This document shows, piece by piece, positions 1 to 5,549 of a stretch of DNA of 6,193 nucleotides. Positions within the stretch are counted from its first letter, which is position 1; each line of letters opens with the position of its first letter. Below the pieces are notes generated by a model. It saw nothing but the letters and a program-made list of their open reading frames with translations. It was not told where the DNA came from and ran no database searches. The DNA is from an uncultured Alistipes sp. Its GTDB lineage: Bacteria; Bacteroidota; Bacteroidia; Bacteroidales; Rikenellaceae. The stretch covers positions 1 to 6,193 of the forward strand of contig CAMWIG010000126.1 of assembly GCA_947174295.1 (NCBI GenBank), read 5' to 3'. Position numbers and translations under genes: made by a program.

Positions 1-708
1 ATGTCGACGCGTTCGTCGGCCGATTTCCGCTGCAAAGTCGTTGAGATGCTCTTCGACGGCATGCTGCTGCGCTTCGGCAACGACGAGGTGTGGGTCGGCA
101 TGCTCGGACGCTTCAACGCCTCGAATCTGCTGGCGGTCTACTCCGCGGCGCTCTCGCTCGGCGCCGACCGTTCGGAGGTGCTGCGTGCCATGAGCGCCCT
201 GCATTCGGTCTCGGGGCGTTTCGAGTACCTGCGCGCCGCCGACGGCACGACGGCGATAGTCGACTACGCCCACACGCCCGACGCTCTGCTGAACGTCATC
301 CGCACGATAGAGGAGATTCGCACCCCGTCGCAGAAGCTCATCGTCGTCTGCGGCTGCGGCGGCGACCGCGACCGCAGCAAGCGTCCCGAGATGGCGCAGA
401 TAGCCGTGCAGCACGCTTCGACGGCGATATTCACCTCCGACAACCCTCGCACCGAGGACCCCGATGCGATTCTCGCCGACATGATTGCGGGGCTCACGCC
501 GGGCGACCGCTATCTGAAAATCGCCGACCGCGCCGAGGCCATCAAGACCGCCGCGATGCTCGCCGCCCCGGGCGACATAATCCTCGTGGCGGGCAAGGGA
601 CACGAGACCTACCAGATTATCGGCACGGAGAAACACCGTTTCGACGACCGCGAGCAGATAGCGAAAGCCTTTGAAATTCAAAATTCAAAATGCAAAATTC
701 AAAATTAA
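1..708 (+). CDS. murE: UDP-N-acetylmuramoyl-dipeptide:meso-diaminopimelate ligase MurE, C-terminal half (5' truncated)
   Basis: MurE is the cytoplasmic ATP-dependent ligase that adds the third residue to UDP-MurNAc-L-Ala-D-Glu. The visible 235 residues cover the end of the central Mur domain and the whole C-terminal domain. Seen motifs: GRFNASN (36-42), SGRFE (71-75), VDYAHTPDAL (87-96), GCGGDRDRSKRPEM (118-131), DNPRTEDP (147-154) and GKGHE (198-202). In this family DNPR is the signature of meso-diaminopimelate rather than lysine as substrate. The N-terminal UDP-binding domain and the GTNGKT P-loop are missing because they lie left of the window; the family is about 480-500 residues long. 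The ATG at base 1 is probably an internal methionine, since the following RSSADFRCKV aligns with mid-protein sequence in Bacteroidetes MurE. Oddity: the last 11 residues (EIQNSKCKIQN) and the stop codon are encoded by a CAAAATT-type tandem repeat, so the native C-terminus was apparently rewritten by that repeat. Confidence 0.95.
   Translation: MSTRSSADFRCKVVEMLFDGMLLRFGNDEVWVGMLGRFNASNLLAVYSAALSLGADRSEVLRAMSALHSVSGRFEYLRAADGTTAIVDYAHTPDALLNVIRTIEEIRTPSQKLIVVCGCGGDRDRSKRPEMAQIAVQHASTAIFTSDNPRTEDPDAILADMIAGLTPGDRYLKIADRAEAIKTAAMLAAPGDIILVAGKGHETYQIIGTEKHRFDDREQIAKAFEIQNSKCKIQN
673..708 (+). repeat. A+T-rich heptad tandem repeat (CAAAATT) at the murE 3' end
   Basis: Four consecutive 7-base units, CAAAATT, CAAAATG, CAAAATT and CAAAATT, occupy 679-706, preceded by a partial unit GAAATT at 673-678. 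The 12-mer AAATTCAAAATT occurs at 674-685 and again at 695-706, and its exact reverse complement AATTTTGAATTT lies at 881-892 just before mraY. The block stands out sharply from the G+C-rich surroundings. It encodes the final residues and the stop codon of murE. Similar repeats of this kind occur in intergenic DNA of some bacteria, but I cannot assign a named family. It could be one end of a small non-autonomous element or a simple slippage-prone repeat. Confidence 0.8.
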
Positions 709-895
709 TCCGGCGGCGACGGCACGACACAGTCCGCAAGCGGCTATTGTCGGAAGTTCGTCCGTCAGCCCCAAAATTAGGAATATATTTTACAGAATTA
801 CAGCGCCGAACTTTTCGGTATGAAAGGCGGCGCAACAGTGACAAACCGACAGATTAACGCAACCCGACAATTCATCATTCAATTTTGAATTTAAC
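709..895. other. murE-mraY intergenic region, possible small inserted element with an A+T-rich internal block
   Basis: This gap of 187 bases is far longer than the other junctions in the operon (9 bases, and two 4-base overlaps). I find no convincing gene in it. It is bounded by the CAAAATT repeats on the left and their inverted copy on the right. A second, weaker inverted pair, ATTGTCGG (746-753) and CCGACAAT (864-871), lies inside. An A+T-rich stretch at about 771-800 contains TATATTTT (784-791), which resembles the Bacteroidetes -7 element TAnnTTTG in all but its last base, but I see no TTTG at the expected -33 distance. An internal promoter for mraY onward is therefore possible but unproven. 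Confidence 0.5.
877..892. repeat. Inverted copy of the murE-end repeat, abutting the mraY start
   Basis: AATTTTGAATTT at 881-892 is the exact reverse complement of the 12-mer found twice at the murE end. The bases 877-890 also form a small near-palindrome (ATTCAA, TT, TTGAAT). It ends three bases before the mraY ATG, so it makes up the A+T-rich region in front of the start codon that Bacteroidetes ribosomes favour. With the left copy it brackets the whole intergenic gap as inverted ends. Confidence 0.65.
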
Positions 896-2140
896 ATGTT
901 ATACCATCTTTTCCGTTACTTGGACATCCGCTACGACCTTCCCGGCGCCGGAATGTTTCAATACATATCGTTCCGTGCGGCGTTGGCCGTCATCATAGCC
1001 CTGCTGGTCGGCATCATCTTCGGCCGCCGCATAATCGACTTCCTGCGCCGCAAGCAGATAGGCGAGGATATCCGCGACCTCGGGCTGCAAGGCCAGCTGG
1101 AAAAACGGGGCACGCCCACCATGGGCGGCGTGATAATCCTGCTGGCCATTCTCGTCCCGACGCTTCTGGTCGGCCGGCTGGACAACGTCTACGTGCAGCT
1201 GATGATAGTGTCGACGGTGTGGCTCGGTCTCATAGGCGGTCTGGACGACTATATCAAGGTGTTCCGCCACAACAAGGAGGGGCTGAAAGGCCGCTTCAAA
1301 ATCGTGGGGCAGGTAGGCCTGGGAATCATCGTCGGCACCACGATGTGGTGTTCCGGCGACATCGTGGTGCGCGAGCGCAACATCGAGACCACCGAAACGG
1401 TCTACGTCGACCGTGCGGGCGATACGGTCGGTACGGGCACGCAGCGCGTCGTGGTCGAATCCGAGGACCTCAAAACCACGCAGACGACGATTCCGTTCAT
1501 CAAGGACAACGAGTTCGACTATGCGTGGCTCACGGGGGGCAACACCGTGGCGGCGTGGCTGGTCTACATCATCGTGGCGATATTCGTCGTGACGGCCGTG
1601 TCGAACGGCGCCAACCTCACCGACGGCCTGGACGGTCTGGCCACGGGCGTATCGGCGCCGATAGTGGTGGTGCTCGGCGTGCTGGCCTACCTTTCTGGCC
1701 ATATAGTCTATGCCGACTATCTGAACATCATGTATATACCCGACAGCGGCGAGCTGGTGGTCTTCGCCGCGGCATTCGCCGGAGCGCTCATAGGATTTCT
1801 GTGGTACAACTCCTATCCGGCGCAGATTTTCATGGGCGACACGGGTTCGCTGGCCATAGGCGGCATAATAGCCGTCTTCGCGCTCTGCATCCGCAAGGAG
1901 CTGCTGCTGCCGCTTCTGTGCGGCGTATTCTTCGTCGAGAGCCTCTCGGTGATAATCCAGACCGGCTACTTCAAGTACACGCGCCGTCACTACGGCGAGG
2001 GGCGCCGCATATTCAAGATGGCCCCCATACATCACCATTTCCAGAAGGAGGGCTTCTTCGAGACCAAAATCGCCATGCGCTTCTGGATAACGTCGCTTCT
2101 GCTGGCGGCAATGACACTCGTAACACTCAAAATACGATAA
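896..2140 (+). CDS. mraY: Phospho-N-acetylmuramoyl-pentapeptide-transferase MraY
   Basis: MraY is the polytopic inner-membrane enzyme that transfers phospho-MurNAc-pentapeptide from UDP to undecaprenyl phosphate, making lipid I. The 414 residues carry all family hallmarks: TPTMGG (73-78), the aspartate pair in DDYIK (117-121), NLTDGLDGLA (240-249), the magnesium-binding aspartate D315 in MGDTGSL (313-319), and the substrate-binding histidines H379-H381 in PIHHHF. Many hydrophobic segments are visible, for example 28-48, 79-93, 101-116, 218-236, 252-268, 287-304 and 319-345. The protein is longer than the roughly 360 residues of E. coli MraY because of a polar insertion at about 152-208, rich in Thr, Val, Glu and Asp, between two membrane segments. 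Such an insertion is, to my knowledge, typical of Bacteroidetes MraY. The start at ATG 896 follows an A+T-rich stretch without a Shine-Dalgarno sequence. murD begins nine bases after the stop. About 20 isoleucines use ATA. Confidence 0.97.
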   Translation: MLYHLFRYLDIRYDLPGAGMFQYISFRAALAVIIALLVGIIFGRRIIDFLRRKQIGEDIRDLGLQGQLEKRGTPTMGGVIILLAILVPTLLVGRLDNVYVQLMIVSTVWLGLIGGLDDYIKVFRHNKEGLKGRFKIVGQVGLGIIVGTTMWCSGDIVVRERNIETTETVYVDRAGDTVGTGTQRVVVESEDLKTTQTTIPFIKDNEFDYAWLTGGNTVAAWLVYIIVAIFVVTAVSNGANLTDGLDGLATGVSAPIVVVLGVLAYLSGHIVYADYLNIMYIPDSGELVVFAAAFAGALIGFLWYNSYPAQIFMGDTGSLAIGGIIAVFALCIRKELLLPLLCGVFFVESLSVIIQTGYFKYTRRHYGEGRRIFKMAPIHHHFQKEGFFETKIAMRFWITSLLLAAMTLVTLKIR

Positions 2141-2149
2141 ATCTCCAAC

Positions 2150-3511
2150 ATGAAAACAATCGTAGTACTCGGCGGAGGCATAAGCGGTTACGGCTCCGCA
2201 ATTCTGGCCAGAAAACAGGGATTCGACGTCTTTCTGTCGGACGCGGGACGCATCGCCGACCGCTTCCGCGCACGGCTCGACGAGTGGAACGTCCCCTACG
2301 AGGAGGGCGGACACACCATGGAGCGCATACTTCGCGCGACGGAGGTCGTCAAGTCGCCCGGCATACCCGAATCGGCGGCCGTCGTGCGCCGTGTGCGCGA
2401 GGCGGGAATCCCCGTAATCTCCGAGATGGAGTTCGCGGGCCGATACCTCGACGGTGCCCGCACCATCTGCATCACCGGCTCGAACGGCAAGACCACGACC
2501 ACGTCGCTCATCTACAAAATCATGCGCGACGCCGGTGTGAACGCGGCTCTGGGCGGCAATATCGGCGAGAGCTTCGCCTACTCCGTGGCTACGGGCCGGT
2601 ACGACTGGTATGTGTTGGAACTCAGCTCGTTCCAGCTCGACGGCATGTTCGGGTTCCGCGCCGACGTGGGTGTGCTGATGAACATCACGCCCGACCACCT
2701 CGACCGCTACGACCACTGTTTCCAGAACTACGTCGACTCCAAGATGCGCATCGTGCGCAACCAGAACACGCGGTGTTCGTTCGTCTACTCGGCCGACGAC
2801 CCGGTCATCGCCGCCGAGCTGCCGAAGTACGACCTGCGCATGAAGCAGCTGCCGTTCATGGCCCGTGCGGCCGTGGCGAGCGGCGCCGGCGACGCCTATC
2901 TCGAAAGCGACGGCACATTCACCGCATCTGTCGACGGGCGCACGGTGGAAATCGACACCTCGCGCATGCGAATCAAGGGCCTGCACAACGCCTATAACGC
3001 CATGGCTGCGGCGCTGGCTACGCTGGCGGCAGGCGTAGAGCCCGAGAGCATCGCCCGTTCTATATACGAATTCTCGCCCGTGGAGCACCGCCTCGAACCG
3101 GCCGGCGAACGCGACGGCGTAGTGTGGGTCAACGACTCCAAGGCGACGAACGTCGACTCGGTGTGGTACGCGTTGGAGAGCATGACGCGTCCCGTGATAT
3201 GGATTGCCGGCGGCACCGACAAGGGCAACGACTACACGCCTCTCAAAGAGTTCGCACGTGCCAAAGTACGCGCACTCGTCTGCATGGGAGTCGACAACCG
3301 CAAGCTCGTCGAGGAGTTCACGGGCGTCGTCGGGCAGGTTGTCAGCTGCCAGTCGCTCGACGAAGCCATGCGCACGGCAGCTTCTCTGGCGCGCGAGGGC
3401 GACACGGTGCTCCTCTCGCCCGCCTGCGCGAGTTTCGACCTCTTCAAGAACTACGAACAGCGCGGCGAGCTGTTCAAGCAGTGGGTCGCCGACAACATCC
3501 TTTCGCGATGA
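2150..3511 (+). CDS. murD: UDP-N-acetylmuramoyl-L-alanine:D-glutamate ligase MurD
   Basis: MurD is the cytoplasmic ATP-dependent ligase that adds D-glutamate to UDP-MurNAc-L-Ala. Its 453 residues match the family length. The N-terminal Rossmann-like domain begins with VVLGGGISGYGSA (5-17). The central ATPase domain has the P-loop GSNGKTTTT (110-118), ELSSFQLD (157-164), NITPDHLDRY (178-187) and K198 in DSKMRI, the position of the carbamylated lysine in this family. GLHNAYN (277-283) leads into the C-terminal domain, which carries EHRLE (312-316), NDSKATN (328-334), GGTDKG (354-359) and SPACASFDLFKNYEQRG (423-439). All expected catalytic residues are present. The ATG lies nine bases after the mraY stop with no Shine-Dalgarno sequence. 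The stop overlaps the ftsW start as ATGA, which points to translational coupling. Confidence 0.97.
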   Translation: MKTIVVLGGGISGYGSAILARKQGFDVFLSDAGRIADRFRARLDEWNVPYEEGGHTMERILRATEVVKSPGIPESAAVVRRVREAGIPVISEMEFAGRYLDGARTICITGSNGKTTTTSLIYKIMRDAGVNAALGGNIGESFAYSVATGRYDWYVLELSSFQLDGMFGFRADVGVLMNITPDHLDRYDHCFQNYVDSKMRIVRNQNTRCSFVYSADDPVIAAELPKYDLRMKQLPFMARAAVASGAGDAYLESDGTFTASVDGRTVEIDTSRMRIKGLHNAYNAMAAALATLAAGVEPESIARSIYEFSPVEHRLEPAGERDGVVWVNDSKATNVDSVWYALESMTRPVIWIAGGTDKGNDYTPLKEFARAKVRALVCMGVDNRKLVEEFTGVVGQVVSCQSLDEAMRTAASLAREGDTVLLSPACASFDLFKNYEQRGELFKQWVADNILSR

Positions 3512-4764
3512 GCGGCCGCACGGAGCAGGGCCGCGACCTTCGCATATTCGCGGGCGACAAGCTGCTGTGGATAATCGTCGCGGTGCTGGCCACGATTTCG
3601 GTGCTGGTCGTCTACTCCTCCACCGCCAAAATGGCCTACGACGCCCACACGGCCCGCACGACGGCCCATTTTCTCAAACAGCAGCTTATGATTCTGGCCG
3701 CCGGCACCGTGGCCATATTCTTCACGCACCGCATTAACTGCCGCTTCTTCTGGCGATATGCGGCGCTGTTCTATCTCTTGTCGCTGCTCGCAACGGTCGG
3801 CGTATACTTCATCGGCGTGCAGACCAACGGCGCGGCGCGCTGGATTCCCATATTCGGTTTTCAGTTACAGCCCTCCGAGGCGCTGAAAGTCACGACTGTC
3901 ATACTTCTGGCACGCCAGCTCGCCGTGCGGCAGGACAAAATCGCCAAGCTGCGCATCGTTCCGTCGTTCAACCCCGTGAAGTGGGCTCTTCCCGAGCAGA
4001 AAAAGATATGGCGTGAGGGCACGATACCCGTCGTCATGCCCGTTGCGCTGTCGTGCGCCGTGATATTTCCGGCGCACTTCTCGTCGGCGATGATAGTCTT
4101 CGCGGCGTCGTGGGTCATGATGCTCATCGGCCGCGTGAACTTCCGCGAGCTGTGCCGTCTCGTTCTTGCCGTGGCAATCGTCGGTGCGCTTCTGATGGTG
4201 TTGCAGCTCGGCCGCAGCAGCACGGCGTCGGGACGTATCGGCACCTGGATCGAGACCATGACTACGCCCTACGATGCCGAAAATCCGAAGCCTGTCGACA
4301 AGCTGACCGACACCGAACGATCGATGATTGCCATACGCAACGGCGGCGTGTTGGGCGAGGGTGCCGGACAGAGCGTCATGCGCGTTGAGATGACCCATCC
4401 CGAGAGCGATTATGCCTATGCCTTCTTCATCGAGGAGTACGGGTTGATAATGGGAATCATGCTGATGATGCTCTATCTGTGGATATTTTTCCGTGCGATG
4501 GAGATATTCCGCCGCTGCGGTACTGCATTTCCGGGGCTTCTGGTGCTCGGGCTGGCCCTTCTGATAACGTGTCAGGCGCTTCTGCACATCGCCGTCACGG
4601 TCAACATGGCCCCCGAAACCGGCCAGACCCTGCCGCTCATCTCGCGCGGCGGCTCGTCGGTCATATTCACTTCCGTCGCTCTCGGCATGATACTCAGCGT
4701 CAGCCGGCAGAACGACGAGAAGTCGCACCTCGCACCCAAAAAGGAGTCGATACTCGAAAAATGA
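3508..4764 (+). CDS. ftsW: Septal peptidoglycan glycosyltransferase FtsW (SEDS family)
   Basis: FtsW is the inner-membrane SEDS glycosyltransferase that polymerises lipid II at the septum with its partner class B PBP (FtsI). The 418 residues have about ten hydrophobic segments. SEDS motifs: YSST (36-39), NGAARWI (107-113), QPSE (121-124), GEGAGQS (283-289), PESDYAYAFFIEEYG (298-312) with D301 at the proposed catalytic aspartate, and TGQTLPLISRGGSS (371-384). Against proteobacterial FtsW it has NGAARWI for NGARRWI, FPAHFSSA (187-194) where PDLGT-like sequence is usual, and a polar stretch at about 148-170. These look like lineage differences rather than damage. Context next to murD and the lack of rod-shape genes favour FtsW over RodA. 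The open frame continues far upstream inside murD, but ATG 3508, overlapping the murD stop as ATGA, is the sensible start because SEDS sequence begins there. Confidence 0.95.
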   Translation: MSGRTEQGRDLRIFAGDKLLWIIVAVLATISVLVVYSSTAKMAYDAHTARTTAHFLKQQLMILAAGTVAIFFTHRINCRFFWRYAALFYLLSLLATVGVYFIGVQTNGAARWIPIFGFQLQPSEALKVTTVILLARQLAVRQDKIAKLRIVPSFNPVKWALPEQKKIWREGTIPVVMPVALSCAVIFPAHFSSAMIVFAASWVMMLIGRVNFRELCRLVLAVAIVGALLMVLQLGRSSTASGRIGTWIETMTTPYDAENPKPVDKLTDTERSMIAIRNGGVLGEGAGQSVMRVEMTHPESDYAYAFFIEEYGLIMGIMLMMLYLWIFFRAMEIFRRCGTAFPGLLVLGLALLITCQALLHIAVTVNMAPETGQTLPLISRGGSSVIFTSVALGMILSVSRQNDEKSHLAPKKESILEK

Positions 4765-5408
4765 CCGGCACCATGATTTTTCGGCAGGCCGTCGACTATG
4801 CGGAGCGTCACGTCATCCCGCAGTACGCGCGTTTCGATGCCGCTCATCGCATCGACCACGTGCGCACGGTCATAGCCGAGAGCCTTCGGCTGGCCGACTA
4901 TTACCCGGTCGACCGCACGATGGTGTATCTCGCGGCGGCATTCCACGATACTGGACTCTGCGAGGGGCGCGAACGGCACCACGTGGTCTCGGGAGAGATT
5001 CTCTCCCGAGACCCGTTCGTCACCGCACACTTCACGGCCGGACGAATCCTCATCATGCGCGAAGCCGTCGAAGACCATCGCGCCTCCTCCGGCCGCGAGC
5101 CGCGCACGCTCTACGGCCGCATCGTCGCCGAAGCCGACCGGGTCATCGACCCCGATATTACGCTCCGCCGCACGGTGCAGTACGGGCTCGACCACTATCC
5201 CGACCTCGACAGCGACGGCCACTACGCCCGCATGCAGGAACACCTTACGCGCAAATACGCTGCGGGCGGCTACCTCCGCCTGTGGTGTCCCGAGTCGGAC
5301 AATGCCCGGCGGCTGGCCGAGCTGCGCCGCATCATCTCGTCGCCCGACGAACTGCGGAGGCGGTTCGATCTTCTGATGGACGCACTCTCATCGACGGAGC
5401 GTAGGTAG
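4761..5408 (+). CDS. HD-domain metal-dependent phosphohydrolase of unknown substrate
   Basis: The 215-residue protein is a soluble member of the HD superfamily. The metal-ligand series is complete: H33 in HRIDHV (29-34), H62-D63 in AAFHDTG (59-65), H73-H74 in RHHVVSGEIL (72-81), H106 in EDHRASSG (104-111) and D126 in AEADRV (123-128). Proteins with this series hydrolyse phosphate esters, often of nucleotides. The substrate cannot be read from the sequence. The C-terminal part (about 155-215) is charged and probably helical, with no second domain I recognise, and no signal peptide or membrane segment is seen. ATG 4761 overlaps the ftsW stop as ATGA, so it is probably made in step with FtsW; ATG 4773 is a possible alternative. 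It sits where Bacteroidetes dcw clusters usually continue with murG. A perfect 13-bp-arm inverted repeat lies within codons 75-85. A terminator follows. Confidence 0.88.
   Translation: MTGTMIFRQAVDYAERHVIPQYARFDAAHRIDHVRTVIAESLRLADYYPVDRTMVYLAAAFHDTGLCEGRERHHVVSGEILSRDPFVTAHFTAGRILIMREAVEDHRASSGREPRTLYGRIVAEADRVIDPDITLRRTVQYGLDHYPDLDSDGHYARMQEHLTRKYAAGGYLRLWCPESDNARRLAELRRIISSPDELRRRFDLLMDALSSTERR
4985..5013. repeat. Perfect inverted repeat (13-bp arms, 3-base loop) inside the HD hydrolase gene
   Basis: GGTCTCGGGAGAG at 4985-4997 is followed by ATT (4998-5000) and its exact reverse complement CTCTCCCGAGACC at 5001-5013. Bases 4984 and 5014 do not pair, so the stem ends there. It lies within the coding sequence, next to the HH metal-ligand region (residues 75-85). 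No T-run follows it on either strand, which argues against an ordinary intrinsic terminator. Confidence 0.85.
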
Positions 5409-5490
5409 CGCTGCCGGCTGCGGAGTGCGCCGATGAGGTTGTGTGCCGTGAATACCGGGCTTTCCTCGTCTTCTGCCATATCTATCTGAC

Positions 5491-5525
5491 GAAACGAGCT
5501 GTCCCATTGCGGGACAGCTCGTTTC
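5491..5525. terminator. Bidirectional intrinsic terminator between convergent genes
   Basis: GAAACGAGCTGTCCC (5491-5505) and GGGACAGCTCGTTTC (5511-5525) are perfect reverse complements with 15-bp arms around the five-base loop ATTGC. It lies between the HD gene stop (5408) and the stop of the convergent minus-strand gene (5552), so it can serve both. The distal end of the stem gives a short TTT on either strand, and the plus strand continues with a T/C-rich stretch up to about 5540. A small extra stem (GTCTGT 5529-5534 with ACAGAC 5541-5546) lies next to the minus-strand stop. Nothing else is recognisable in 5409-5549. Confidence 0.82.
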
Positions 5526-5549
5526 CTCGTCTGTTCTGTTACAGACTTG

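Noticed and set aside
1..3. ATG at the first base taken as the murE start.
   Set aside because: The protein would lack the UDP-binding domain and the ATP P-loop; homology continues upstream of the window, so this is an internal methionine.
673..708. The tandem heptads as a CRISPR array.
   Set aside because: The 7-base units are directly adjacent with no spacers.
820..888. A 22-codon plus-strand frame just upstream of mraY, starting at ATG 820 and ending in the repeat, considered as a leader peptide.
   Set aside because: It has no recognisable composition, initiation context or attenuator structure, and a frame of this length is expected by chance.
1219..2997. A long plus-strand open frame (about 592 codons) in another frame across mraY and murD.
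   Set aside because: The product is an Arg/His/Gly-rich low-complexity sequence spanning the mraY-murD junction, as expected for a shadow frame in G+C-rich DNA.
899..3088. A long open frame on the minus strand (about 729 codons) opposite mraY and murD.
   Set aside because: Its product is rich in Arg, His, Asp and Val in the pattern typical of the antisense strand of G+C-rich genes, shows no family motifs, and lies opposite two clear Mur-pathway genes.
4985..5013. The hairpin in the HD gene as an intrinsic terminator.
   Set aside because: No T-run follows on either strand, and it would stop transcription inside an intact gene that has its own terminator 80 bases after its stop.
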